Below, one piece after another: positions 7,846 through 17,720 of a stretch of DNA of 64,000 nt (positions are counted from its first letter, which is position 1; every line of letters begins with the position of its first letter). The DNA comes from Bradyrhizobium elkanii WSM2783 (lineage in GTDB: Bacteria > Pseudomonadota > Alphaproteobacteria > Rhizobiales > Xanthobacteraceae). The notes under the pieces are model-generated. The model did not search any database. It saw only the letters and a list, made by a program, of their open reading frames with translations, and was not told the origin of the DNA. Both the position numbers and the translations under genes were made by a program. The stretch is taken from assembly GCF_000472865.1 (NCBI RefSeq), contig NZ_AXAP01000014.1, forward strand, positions 93,887-157,886, given 5' to 3'.

Positions 7846-10800
7846 GGCGATCATCGGCTTCTCCGTTCACCGCCGCTGGGTGGTCGTTGCGCTCTGCGGC
7901 GTCGTCATGGCGCTAGGCGGCTTTGCGTTGACGAGGGTATCGATCGACGCGGTGCCCGACATCACCAACAAGCAGGTGCAGATCAACACCGCGGCCCACG
8001 CGCTGTCGCCGCTCGAGATCGAGAAGCAGGTCACCTTTCCCGTCGAGACGGCGCTCGCCGGCGCGCCCGGCCTCGAGAGCACACGCTCGCTGTCGCGCAA
8101 CGGCTTTTCACAGGTGACCGCGGTCTTCAGCGAATCGACCGATATCTACTTCGCGCGCCAGCAGGTCACCGAACGCCTCGCCGAGGTTCGCGCGCGCCTG
8201 CCGCAAGGCATCGAGCCGCGGATCGGTCCGATCTCGACCGGGCTCGGCGAGATCTACATGTGGACCGTCCGCTTCGCCGACAAACCGGTCGGAGCCGACG
8301 GCGCGCCGGGCCTGCAGCGCGACGGCAGCTTCGTCACCAGCGACGGGGCACGGCTCAAGAGCGACATCGAGAAGAACGCCTATTTGCGCACGGTACAGGA
8401 CTGGATCATCCGGCCGCAGATCAAGACTGTTCCGGGCGTCGCCGGCGTCGATACGATCGGCGGCTATCTCAAGCAGTACCAGGTCCATCCGGATGCGGCG
8501 AAGCTGATCGCCCTCGGCTTGACCTTTGCCGATGTTGCGAACGCGATCGAGGCCAACAATGTCAGCCGCGGCGCGCGCTATATCGAAAAGAACGGCGAGG
8601 GTTTCGTCGTGCGCTCCGGCGGTCGCATCGAGAACATGGAGGAACTCGGCACCATCGTCGTCACTACGCGCGGCGGCGTTCCGGTGCGGATCCGCGATAT
8701 CGCCACCGTCACGATCGGCGGCGAAAGCCGGACCGGCAGTGCCAGCGAGAACGGCCACGAGGTGGTGGTCGGCACGGCGCTGATGCTGATCGGCGCCAAC
8801 AGCCGCACCGTGTCGTCGGCGGTCGATGCGCGACTGCGCGAGATCGCGCCGACACTGCCGCCGGGTGTCGAGGTCAAGACCGTGCTCGACCGCACCCAGC
8901 TGGTCGATGCCACCGTCAGAACGGTTGCGACCAATCTGAGCGAGGGCGCACTGCTGGTCGTTGCTGTGCTGTTTGTCCTGTTGGGCAATTTTCGCGCAGC
9001 GCTGATCACCGCGCTGGTGATCCCGGTGGCGATGCTGATGACTGCCATCGGCATGTGGCAGGGCCGCATCAGCGCCAATCTGATGAGCTTGGGCGCACTC
9101 GATTTCGGCCTGATCGTCGATGGCGCCGTCATCATCACCGAGAACAGCCTGCGCCATCTGGCGGAGCCGCAGCGCGACCTTGGGCGTCCCCTCTCCCGCG
9201 ACGAGCGGCTGGCCACCGTGCGCGCCTCCGCGGTCGAGATGATCCGCCCGAGCCTCTACGGGCAGGCCATCATCCTCCTGGTTTACGTGCCGCTCCTCAC
9301 CTTCACCGGCATCGAAGGCAAGATGTTCACGCCGATGGCCGTGACCGTGATCCTGGCATTGGCATCGGCATTCGTTCTGTCGCTGACGCTCGTTCCCGCC
9401 GCGATTGCCATTGCCGTCACGGGACGCGTACAGGAGCGTGAAAGCAGGCTCGTCAGCGCCTTGAAGCACCTGTACCGGCCGCTGTTGCGCTATGCGATTG
9501 CCGCCCCGCTGCCCGTCATTGCAACGGCTGCGGTGCTGTTTGCGGTCGCACTCCCTGGCTTCGCGCGCCTCGGGCAGGAGTTCATCCCGTCGCTGGACGA
9601 GAAGAACATCGCCATGCATGCGCTGCGGATTCCCAGCACCGCGCTATCGCAATCGCAGGCGATGCAGCTTGCGGTCGAGAACGCCGTCAGCCGTTTGCCG
9701 CAGGTCGCCTTCGTCTTCTCCAAGACCGGAACGGCCGAGGTCGCGAGCGACCCGATGCCGCCGAACGCGTCCGACACCTTCATCATGCTCAAGCCGCGCG
9801 ATCAATGGCCGGATCCGTCGATGACGAAGGAGGAACTGGTCGAGCAGATCGCAAGCTCCGTCAATCGCGTGCCCGGAAACGTCTATGAATTCACCCAGCC
9901 TATCCAGATGCGCTTCAACGAGCTTCTGGCCGGCGTTCGCGGCGACATCGCCGTCAAGGTGTTCGGCGACGAGTTCGAGCCGATGCTGAAAGCGGCCAAC
10001 GAAGTGGCCTCGGTCCTGCGCTCGGTGCATGGAGCGACCGACGTGAAGGTGGAGCAGGCCGGCGGCCTTCCTGTCCTCGACATCAAGGTCGACCGCGCCG
10101 CGATCGCCCGTCGCGGCCTGAGCGCGGCGGCGGTGCAGGATGTGATCGGCGCCGCGGTCGGCGGCCAGGACGCAGGCGTCGTGTTCGAGGGCGACCGCCG
10201 GTTCGACATCGTCGTAAGGCTGCCGGAAGCATTGCGATCCGATCTCGAGGCGCTCGGCAACCTTCCCGTGGCGCTGCCGAAGGCAACGCCCAATGCCCCG
10301 GTCCAGAGCCTGCCACTCAATCGATTGGCGCGCTTCTCCTTCACCGAGGGGCCGAACCAGATCAGCCGCGAGAACGGCAAGCGCCGCATCGTCATCACCG
10401 CCAACGTGCGCGGCCGTGACCTCGGCTCGGTGGTCGCGGAAGCCCAGGCCAAGGTCGGCCAGCAGGTCAAGCTTCCGCCAGGCTACTGGACGAGCTGGGG
10501 CGGACAGTTCGAGAATCTGGCCGCGGCCCGGCAGAGGCTCGGCATCGTCGTGCCGGCGTGCTTTGCATTGATCTTCCTCTTGCTGCTGGCGGCCACGGGA
10601 TCGGCGCGCGATGCGCTGGTGGTGTTCAGCGCCGTGCCGCTCGCACTCACCGGCGGCATCGCCGCGCTCTGGCTTCGCGGCATGCCGTTCTCGATCTCAG
10701 CGGCGGTCGGCTTCATCGCGCTGTCCGGCGTCGCCGTGCTGAACGGCCTTGTGATGCTGAGCCTGGTCCGCAAGCTCCATGAGGACGGCATGCCGCTGCG

Positions 10801-11074
10801 GCAGGCCATCGAGAATGGCGCTCTCACCCGGCTTCGCCCAGTGGTGATGACCGCACTCGTGGCGGCGCTCGGCTTCGTGCCGATGGCCTTCGCCACCGGC
10901 ACGGGCGCGGAGGTGCAAAAGCCGCTGGCGACCGTCGTCATCGGCGGCCTGATTAGCGCAACACTGCTGACGCTGGCCGTCCTCCCGGCGCTCTACGCAC
11001 GGTTCGGACGGCGCGTTGACAAACCTGTCGCAGAGCACGCACAGGAGCCCGCCTGTAACAATTCTGTCATATAG
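7838..11074 (+). CDS. HME-RND heavy-metal efflux pump (CzcA/CusA family)
   Basis: This 1078-residue proton-driven inner-membrane pump has typical CzcA length. Family marks are the N-terminal helix followed by VSIDAVPDITNKQVQI, the periplasmic porter domains, the fourth-helix region LGALDFGLIVDGAVIITEN with the conserved Asp residues for proton relay, and a second helical bundle ending with RLRPVVMTALVAALGFVPMA. I place the start at ATG 7838, because GGAG lies seven bases upstream; ATG 7832 is too close to it. No outer-membrane factor (CzcC) is adjacent, so the channel must come from elsewhere. Confidence 0.92.
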   Translation: MIEAIIGFSVHRRWVVVALCGVVMALGGFALTRVSIDAVPDITNKQVQINTAAHALSPLEIEKQVTFPVETALAGAPGLESTRSLSRNGFSQVTAVFSESTDIYFARQQVTERLAEVRARLPQGIEPRIGPISTGLGEIYMWTVRFADKPVGADGAPGLQRDGSFVTSDGARLKSDIEKNAYLRTVQDWIIRPQIKTVPGVAGVDTIGGYLKQYQVHPDAAKLIALGLTFADVANAIEANNVSRGARYIEKNGEGFVVRSGGRIENMEELGTIVVTTRGGVPVRIRDIATVTIGGESRTGSASENGHEVVVGTALMLIGANSRTVSSAVDARLREIAPTLPPGVEVKTVLDRTQLVDATVRTVATNLSEGALLVVAVLFVLLGNFRAALITALVIPVAMLMTAIGMWQGRISANLMSLGALDFGLIVDGAVIITENSLRHLAEPQRDLGRPLSRDERLATVRASAVEMIRPSLYGQAIILLVYVPLLTFTGIEGKMFTPMAVTVILALASAFVLSLTLVPAAIAIAVTGRVQERESRLVSALKHLYRPLLRYAIAAPLPVIATAAVLFAVALPGFARLGQEFIPSLDEKNIAMHALRIPSTALSQSQAMQLAVENAVSRLPQVAFVFSKTGTAEVASDPMPPNASDTFIMLKPRDQWPDPSMTKEELVEQIASSVNRVPGNVYEFTQPIQMRFNELLAGVRGDIAVKVFGDEFEPMLKAANEVASVLRSVHGATDVKVEQAGGLPVLDIKVDRAAIARRGLSAAAVQDVIGAAVGGQDAGVVFEGDRRFDIVVRLPEALRSDLEALGNLPVALPKATPNAPVQSLPLNRLARFSFTEGPNQISRENGKRRIVITANVRGRDLGSVVAEAQAKVGQQVKLPPGYWTSWGGQFENLAAARQRLGIVVPACFALIFLLLLAATGSARDALVVFSAVPLALTGGIAALWLRGMPFSISAAVGFIALSGVAVLNGLVMLSLVRKLHEDGMPLRQAIENGALTRLRPVVMTALVAALGFVPMAFATGTGAEVQKPLATVVIGGLISATLLTLAVLPALYARFGRRVDKPVAEHAQEPACNNSVI

Positions 11075-11135
11075 CAAAACTAAACGGGTGCGACGATCGA
11101 TCGCAGGATCGTCGCTTCTGATGGGGGAAATGAAG

Positions 11136-12974
11136 ATGCGCCGCACAATAACATTGCTATCGGCAGGCTTGATCACACTCGCGGCCGGGGCCGCATCGGC
11201 CCAGAACAGCACGCCACGTAACGTGATCCTGTTCATCCCCGACGGCCTGCGCTCGCGCATCGTCACTCCGCAGACGGCGCCGGCGATGGCCGATATCCGC
11301 GACAAGGGCGTCAACTTCAAGAACTCGCATTCGCTGTTTCCGACCTTCACCATGGCCAACAGCTCGGCGATGTCGACCGGCCACTATCTCGGCGACACCG
11401 GTACCTTCAGCAACACCATCTACACCGGCTATTCTTCGGCCCCCGCAGGCGACACCGTTGTGCCCTTCATCGAGAATGACGCGGTGCTGGCCGACATCGA
11501 CGATCACTTCAACGGCGACTATCTGAACGAAGAGACCATCCTGAAGATGGCGCGCGAGAAGGGTTTCAGCACCGCCGCCATCGGCAAGGTCGGCCCGACG
11601 CTGCTGTTCGACCACACCGATCGCGGCAAGCACACCATCATCTTCGACGATTCCACCGGCGGCAAGAATGGCGTTCCCGTATCCGAGGAGGTGAAGGATG
11701 CGCTCACCAAAGCCAACCTGCCCCTGACGACGCCAAGCCGCGGCGACAATGGCAAGGCCGGCGACGCTAAGACACCCGGCACCACGGTCGCCAATGTCGC
11801 CCAGCAGGCCTATTTCGCGGACGTCGCCACCAAGGTGGTGCTGCCGATGTTCAAGGCGCGCAACAAGCCGTTTGTCCTGGTGTTCTGGTCGCGCGACCCG
11901 GATGGCAGCCAGCACAACACCGGCGACAGCCTCAACACGATCACGCCCGGGATCAACGGACCGACCTCGATGGCCGCGATCAAGAACGCCGACGACAACC
12001 TCGCGCAGTTGCGCAAGGCGCTCGACGAGCTCGGGCTCGCCGCCTCCACCAACATCATCGTCTCCGCCGACCATGGCTTCTCAACGATCTCGAAGGAGAG
12101 CAAGACCAGCCCCGCGGCCAAAATCTCCTACGACGACACACCGAAGGATTTCCTGCCGATGGGCTTCCTGGCGATCGATCTAGCCAAGGCGCTGGACCTG
12201 CCGCTGTTCGACCCCAACGACAAGAACGCCCGCGTCGCAGACAACGCCCATCCCAAGGCCGGCAACGGCGTGCTCGGCCAGGACCCCGCCAAGCCCGACG
12301 TCGTCGTGGCCACCAATGGCGGATCGGACCTGATCTATCTGCCGAACCGGGACAAGAAGCTCACTGGGCGCGTCATCAAGGCGCTGCTGGAGCAGGACTA
12401 TGTCAGCGGCCTATTCGTCGATGACCGGCTCGGGCGCTTCCCCGGCACGCTGCCGATGTCCCAGCTCAACCTGCGGGGCAAGGCGGCGACGCCGACGCCT
12501 TCGGTCGTGGTCAATTTCCGCTCCTGGTCGTCGGACTGCGAGGAGCCGACCAATTGCTCGGTCCAGGTCGCCGACACGATCCTGCGCCAGGGCCAGGGCA
12601 TGCACGGCAGCTTCAGCCGGGGCGACACGCTGAACTTCATGGCGGCGATCGGACCCGACTTCAAATCCGGCTATGTCGATCCCCTTCCCGTCAGCAACGC
12701 CGATGTCGGCATGACCATCGCCAAGCTCCTAGACCTCCGCGGCAGCGCCAATGGCGGGCTGCTGGGCCGGGTGATGTCGGAAGCGATCCCGAACGGCATC
12801 GTCCCGAAGATGGCCGACGGCACCGTCACCTCGAAGCCGGACACCAACGGGCTACGCACCGTCATCAAGTTCCAGCGCGTGCTGTCGACCCGCTATTTCG
12901 ACGTCGCCGGTTTTCCGGGGCGGACGCTGGGCCTCGAGGCCGAGAGCGGCAAACAGAAAACGGCGGGGAAATAG
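11136..12974 (+). CDS. Secreted alkaline-phosphatase-superfamily phosphodiesterase
   Basis: This roughly 612-residue exported metalloenzyme has a signal peptide (MRRTITLLSAGLITLAAGAASA). The first metal site is NVILFIPDGLRS and the nucleophile region is PTFTMANSSAMSTGHYLG. The second metal cluster appears as DPDGSQHNTGDS and SADHGFSTI. This layout fits the type I phosphodiesterase/nucleotide pyrophosphatase branch. ATG 11136 is preferred because GGGGGA lies seven bases upstream; ATGs at 11121 and 11130 are in frame. It follows the efflux pump by 61 bases and may be co-transcribed. Substrate unknown. Confidence 0.85.
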   Translation: MRRTITLLSAGLITLAAGAASAQNSTPRNVILFIPDGLRSRIVTPQTAPAMADIRDKGVNFKNSHSLFPTFTMANSSAMSTGHYLGDTGTFSNTIYTGYSSAPAGDTVVPFIENDAVLADIDDHFNGDYLNEETILKMAREKGFSTAAIGKVGPTLLFDHTDRGKHTIIFDDSTGGKNGVPVSEEVKDALTKANLPLTTPSRGDNGKAGDAKTPGTTVANVAQQAYFADVATKVVLPMFKARNKPFVLVFWSRDPDGSQHNTGDSLNTITPGINGPTSMAAIKNADDNLAQLRKALDELGLAASTNIIVSADHGFSTISKESKTSPAAKISYDDTPKDFLPMGFLAIDLAKALDLPLFDPNDKNARVADNAHPKAGNGVLGQDPAKPDVVVATNGGSDLIYLPNRDKKLTGRVIKALLEQDYVSGLFVDDRLGRFPGTLPMSQLNLRGKAATPTPSVVVNFRSWSSDCEEPTNCSVQVADTILRQGQGMHGSFSRGDTLNFMAAIGPDFKSGYVDPLPVSNADVGMTIAKLLDLRGSANGGLLGRVMSEAIPNGIVPKMADGTVTSKPDTNGLRTVIKFQRVLSTRYFDVAGFPGRTLGLEAESGKQKTAGK

Positions 12975-13009
12975 CCCCGCCGTTGATCCTCTTCTCGCTG
13001 TCGGGCGAT

Positions 13010-13582
13010 TTACATCAACCCGATATCGAGCACATTCGGGAGCTGCACCAGCGGCAGCGCCGCGGCGCCGACCAGCGTGGCGACCATCGCGGCGAGCGCG
13101 TGGCTGGTGCGGCGCTTGCCACGCATCTGGCTCGCGATCCACTCCAGCACCTTGATGTCGATATTGCCGGCGTGCGTGGGCGCCCAGCTCTCGATGTCGG
13201 TGTCCGGCGACAGCGCCACCGTGCGGGGCGGCACCGGCAGGCCGGACATCGAAGCGGCGTGATGGGCGACCGCCTTGGCCAAGAGGTCGTCGAAACGACC
13301 ATCATCGCTGCGCTCGGCCGCGGCTTCGTTGATCTCGAACAGCGCCGCGACCTCCTCCCGGCTCACCGGCTGGTGCGCCACGGCGGAGGCGGTGAGGATG
13401 CGCGCGCACCAGGCGGCGTCATCGGCATCGAGCGCTCGGGAAAAATGGATACGGCCCTTGGTGGTGGGGCCTTCGCCGGTGATCACGCCATCGCGTACGA
13501 TGGTCAACGCATGGGCGGCGGTCTTACGGCAGGACGGTTGCAGGGCGACCACATCGGTCGCCTCGATACTAGGGGCAGACAT
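13010..13582 (-). CDS. Hypothetical protein with C-terminal hydrophobic segment
   Basis: This 190-residue protein matches no family I can name. The body is acidic and helical (EEVAALFEINEAAAERSDDG). It has a middle segment VAHHAASMSGLPVPP, a basic stretch RGKRRTSHA, and a hydrophobic C-terminal segment (AALAAMVATLVGAAALPLV) that could anchor it to the membrane. AGGAAC precedes the ATG. It stands alone, convergent with the phosphodiesterase gene. Codon use looks like that of its neighbours, so it is probably a native gene of unknown role. Confidence 0.65.
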   Translation of the reverse strand: MSAPSIEATDVVALQPSCRKTAAHALTIVRDGVITGEGPTTKGRIHFSRALDADDAAWCARILTASAVAHQPVSREEVAALFEINEAAAERSDDGRFDDLLAKAVAHHAASMSGLPVPPRTVALSPDTDIESWAPTHAGNIDIKVLEWIASQMRGKRRTSHALAAMVATLVGAAALPLVQLPNVLDIGLM

Positions 13583-13972
13583 AGCGAGACTTCTCAGTTC
13601 CTTATTTCAGTCCAGCATTTCCATGCCGGCGTAAACGAGTGGTTACCGATTCGAAACCGGGGTTTCGACATTTGTACATAGTTGCCAATTGGTCGCTGTG
13701 ACCGCGGTCACGGTTCGAGCCTATTAGCAGATCGGACCCCGCAGATGGGGACCATAAAAGGCAATTCCACGGCAATCCGTGCTCTTGCGGGCATTATGGG
13801 TTTTTTCGCCGCAGGCAGGCCGATCAAAAGAAGTTGCTCGAAGTTCCGTCACAAAAGAGAATGATTTCACCTTTTAGCTACAGTGGTTCACTTAAGCCCT
13901 TGCAGCGCCTATACTCGCGTGCACACCGGCACAGAAAATTCTTTAGCCACTTCAATAGCATGAGGCAACACC
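13583..13972. other. 390-base intergenic region
   Basis: This divergent region serves the hypothetical gene on the left and the peroxiredoxin on the right. I see no open frame with a convincing start, no repeat of the families found elsewhere and no clear operator. Its right part (about 13840-13900) is somewhat AT-rich and is the likely place of the peroxiredoxin promoter. Confidence 0.4.
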
Positions 13973-14632
<660 letters not shown>

Positions 14633-14654
14633 CGCCTCGCGCCATCGATATCCG

Positions 14655-14692
14655 ACCATCATGCTCGGCCTTGTGCCGGGCATGATGGAGCC
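14655..14692. repeat. REP-like hairpin
   Basis: The inverted repeat CATCATGCTCGGCC...GGGCATGATG forms a hairpin 3' of the peroxiredoxin gene. It has no T-tract and is similar in style to the other short palindromic repeats in this window. The 205 bases after it, up to the cyclase gene, show nothing else. Confidence 0.5.
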
Positions 14693-14899
14693 GTTCCGAA
14701 CTGCATTTTGTCCCTCCGGACTGCCCTCTCCGCCTAAGCCAGGGCCGCCACCAACTGCCGGCACCCCGCCCCTCATCCGCCGCGGCAAGTTGCTCCAGTT
14801 ACGCATCAATTTGAAGAAAGCTGCTCCGTTGCCGCGCTTTACAGGCGATGGTTGCGATGGAAGTTTAGCCTGCGAACGGGCAGGAATCGGATCATCGCG

Positions 14900-16468
14900 A
14901 TGGACAGCAATCCCAGACAAATACGCTCCGCGGCACTGACGGGGTTCCTGATTGCACTGCTGCTCGCTGCCCTTCCGGTCGCGGTGTGGCTCGATCTGAC
15001 CAATCTTGCGGAAGTCGCGCTCCGGCGGCAGGCCAATGATCTCAATTCGCTCGTCTCTAGCGTCCGCTCCTATTACGCCTCGAACGTCGTCGGGCGGATA
15101 TTGTCCCATCCCGGCCAGACCCAGGTGGTCCACAACTACGAGACCATCCCGGGCGCGATCCCGATCCCGGCGACGCTGTCGCTCGAGCTCGGCAAGGTCA
15201 TCAGCGAGCAGCAGCAGAACATCACCTACCGCTTCGTCTCGGACTTCCCGTTCAAGAACCGGGCACCGCACCAGCTCGACGAGTTCGAGAGAGCTTCGCT
15301 GCAGAGCCTGCGCACCAACCCGGACCAGAAGATCGTCGACACGACGACATCGCTGTTCAGCGACCGCGTCCGGCTGGTCGCCCCGGTCATCATGGGGCCG
15401 GCCTGCGTCAGTTGCCACAACTCGCATCCCGAAAGCCCCAAGACCGACTGGAAGGTCGGCGACGTCCGCGGCATCCAGGAGGTCGCGATCACGCAGCCGA
15501 TCGCGGCGAACCTGTTCTCCTTCAAATATCTGCTCGCCTACCTGGCGCTCGCCAGCATCAGCGGCCTCTCCTTCCTGACGATGCAGCGCCGCCAGGCCCG
15601 GCAGATCCGGGCCATGAACCGCGAGCTCGAATCCAACAACGATTTCCTCGCCACGCTGTCGCTGAAAATATCCCGCTACATCCCGCCGCAGATCTACAAG
15701 AGCATCTTCAGCGGCCAGAAGGACGTCACCATCCACACCGAACGGAAGAAACTGACGATCTTCTTCTCGGACATCCAGAATTTCACCGCCACCACCGAGC
15801 GGCTGCAGCCGGAGCAGATCACCCAACTGCTCAACGAGTATTTCACCGAGATGTCCGAGATCGCCCACCAGCATGGCGGCACGATCGACAAGTTCATCGG
15901 CGACGCCATGCTGATCTTCTTTGGCGACCCCGAAACCAAGGGCGACCGGGCGGACGCCGAGGCCTGCCTCCAGATGGCCTGGAAGATGCAGCGCCGCCTT
16001 TTGGAGCTGAACGCCAAGTGGCGCGCCGCCGGCATCGAACAGCCCTTCAAGTCGCGCATGGGCATCAATTCCGGCTACTGCAATGTCGGCAATTTCGGCA
16101 GCGTGGACCGGATGGACTATACGATCATCGGCGCCGAAGCCAATCTGGCGGCGCGGCTGCAATCGATCGCCGAGCCCGGAGGCGTCGTGGTCAGCTATGA
16201 GACCTTCGCGTTGGCGAGGGACATCATCCAGGCCCACCCGCTGCCCGCGATCACCATGAAGGGCATCAGCCGCGAGGTGATCCCCTATTCCATCGACAAC
16301 GTGCTGGACGACGCCGCCAAAGGCGACGTCATCGTCGAGCGGACGGCCGGGCTGGATTTCTACCTTGATCCATCCGTGCTCGATCCGCAGGGCATCGACC
16401 GGATCAAGGCGATCCTGAGCGATGCACTGGCAGCGCTCGACCGCAAGCGCGCCACGCCCGCGCAGTAG
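14900..16468 (+). CDS. Membrane nucleotide cyclase with heme-type (DUF3365) sensor domain
   Basis: This 522-residue protein has an N-terminal membrane helix (about 10-32) and a periplasmic Tll0287/DUF3365-type domain ending in the heme-attachment motif CVSCH at about 168-172. A second helix follows near 210, then a short coiled linker and a class III adenylate/guanylate cyclase domain (from about 280). That domain has metal-binding FFSDIQNFT and DKFIGDAMLIFFGDP, and the substrate region GINSGYCNVGNFG. I infer that heme redox or gas state controls cAMP or cGMP production. Start at ATG 14900; an in-frame TTG at 14852 would place a charged stretch before the helix. Confidence 0.88.
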   Translation: MDSNPRQIRSAALTGFLIALLLAALPVAVWLDLTNLAEVALRRQANDLNSLVSSVRSYYASNVVGRILSHPGQTQVVHNYETIPGAIPIPATLSLELGKVISEQQQNITYRFVSDFPFKNRAPHQLDEFERASLQSLRTNPDQKIVDTTTSLFSDRVRLVAPVIMGPACVSCHNSHPESPKTDWKVGDVRGIQEVAITQPIAANLFSFKYLLAYLALASISGLSFLTMQRRQARQIRAMNRELESNNDFLATLSLKISRYIPPQIYKSIFSGQKDVTIHTERKKLTIFFSDIQNFTATTERLQPEQITQLLNEYFTEMSEIAHQHGGTIDKFIGDAMLIFFGDPETKGDRADAEACLQMAWKMQRRLLELNAKWRAAGIEQPFKSRMGINSGYCNVGNFGSVDRMDYTIIGAEANLAARLQSIAEPGGVVVSYETFALARDIIQAHPLPAITMKGISREVIPYSIDNVLDDAAKGDVIVERTAGLDFYLDPSVLDPQGIDRIKAILSDALAALDRKRATPAQ

Positions 16469-16575
16469 CGAAGACGGGACGACAATCGAAGCGCCGGTCG
16501 CTGGCATCTGTCCCTGAGAGCAATCGCGCTTGCCGACTGCGCCGAACTGCGCAGTGCGCAAATGACGACATCGAT

Positions 16576-16603
16576 TTGACGCTTTCAAGAATCCGGCTAT
16601 CGT
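16576..16603 (+). promoter_or_regulatory. Candidate sigma-70 promoter for the histone-like gene
   Basis: TTGACG (16576-16581) and TATCGT (16598-16603) are separated by 16 bases and lie about 30 bases upstream of the ATG at 16634. The -35 box is near consensus and the -10 box is moderate. This is an inference by eye. Confidence 0.4.
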
Positions 16604-16633
16604 TGTGCTCTCGTTCAACTGTTGGGGGATGAC

Positions 16634-16924
16634 ATGGACGACGACAAGCCCGTAATCGAAGAGGTCACCAACACGCTCGGCGCCGCCGCAACGGCCACCA
16701 TCGAAGCCGCCACGACAGCCGCGAAGAAGGTGCGAGGGGCTGCCAAGAAAGTGGCGAAAAAGGTAGCCGCAGCCAAGAAGAAGAGACCGACGAAGACCAA
16801 GAAGGCCGGCAAGAAGGCCGCCAAGAAGTCGGCAAAGAAAGCCAAAAAGGCGCCGAAGAAAACGTCCAAGAAAGCCACCAAGAAAACCTCCAAGAAAGAG
16901 AAGGCCAAGAAGTCGAAGCGCTGA
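16634..16924 (+). CDS. Lysine/alanine-rich histone H1-like protein
   Basis: This 96-residue protein has an acidic start (MDDDKPVIEE), a short Ala/Thr-rich part, and then about 65 residues almost entirely of Lys, Ala, Ser and Thr in KKAxKK-type repeats. This is the composition of bacterial histone H1-like or AlgP-type DNA-binding tails, so binding and compaction of DNA is likely. GGGG upstream supports ATG 16634; a TTG at 16622 would add four residues. Such repeats can change length by slippage. The gene is alone, between the cyclase and a repeat-rich region. Confidence 0.75.
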   Translation: MDDDKPVIEEVTNTLGAAATATIEAATTAAKKVRGAAKKVAKKVAAAKKKRPTKTKKAGKKAAKKSAKKAKKAPKKTSKKATKKTSKKEKAKKSKR

Positions 16925-17057
16925 GCAAAGCCGCGGCCCTCGCCCGGCGAACGCCGGGACGACGAGGGGCGAGGTTCTGATTCAAATTTCAAACAGCGTG
17001 AGGATGTGCGTTCGCGCTCTCGCGGCATGAAGTGCCCGAGCTTTGCGTCTCGTTTCA

Positions 17058-17490
17058 CCCTCTCAATCATCAGAGGGCGCAGGGAAAGCCAGGTGCTGGT
17101 TGCACCCGTGGGTCCCGTGCAACAAAAAGCACGGGGGTAGGACCACAGGTTCAACCGAAGCATTCCGGCTTTCCCTGCGCGATGGTGTTACGGTTTCCTT
17201 CGTGCTCTCCTCGGTGACCGGGCTTTCTTGCCACCGTCGCCCTTAGGGATGTTTCCATCCCTTAAGGACTTAGCGCCAGCGTCGGGGCGCCAGGACCACA
17301 CGACTTCGCCGTCCGTGATGCGTGTGCTCGTCAGTCACGCGCTTCACGTCCACCGCATCTCACCGCAACGTTCGTGACGATCGCGAGCCGCCCCTCATCC
17401 GCCGTGAGACGCGCGGATTTAAATCACTGATTTGCCCGACGGCGGAAGCGGAATGTTTTTCACGCGACGGCTGGACAGGGCAAATCAGGT
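17058..17490. repeat. Long Bradyrhizobium-type interspersed repeat with strong hairpins
   Basis: About 430 bases hold no gene but much structure. GCGCAGGGAAAGCC (17077-17090) pairs perfectly with 17167-17180. Inside that loop CCCGTGC (17114-17120) pairs with GCACGGG (17129-17135). Near the far end CTGATTTGCCC (about 17427-17437) pairs with GGGCAAATCAG (about 17478-17488). From memory, units of this design, including the phrase CAGGACCACACGACTTCGCC, recur in Bradyrhizobium and Rhodopseudomonas genomes. It may be a non-coding RNA or a mobile palindromic element. Short frames inside it look spurious. Confidence 0.65.
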
Positions 17491-17517
17491 TGAAATCGCT
17501 TGCGAATTTTCCTCCGC

Positions 17518-17646
17518 TGTCATTCCGGGGCGCGCCTCTTGGCGCGAGCTATGATGTGCAATTGCACATCAGAGAATCCATTGCGCCACAGGCGCAAGCG
17601 GACAGATGGATTCCGGGCTCGATGCTTCGCATCGCCCCGGAATGAC
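17518..17646. repeat. Palindromic intergenic repeat (ATTCCGGGGCG family)
   Basis: Its ends TCATTCCGGGGCG and CGCCCCGGAATGA are inverted copies, with GATGCTTCGCATCG as an inner hairpin. It is the same family as the short element at 48771-48811. It lies 3' of the gene at 17721, between it and the long repeat. Confidence 0.65.
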
Positions 17647-17720
17647 GGAGGGCGTGGGAATTGGGCTCCCGGAATGACGAGGGAAATTGCGGTGAGGCGA
17701 ATGACTGAAACCGGCCCGCC

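Noticed and set aside
8108..9619. 503-codon minus-strand frame
   Set aside because: It is antisense to the RND pump gene, has Asp/Arg/His-rich low-complexity composition and matches no family.
17077..17135. Possible CRISPR-like or attenuator structure in the repeat-rich gap
   Set aside because: There are no regularly spaced direct repeats and no leader peptide; the stems fit one interspersed element.
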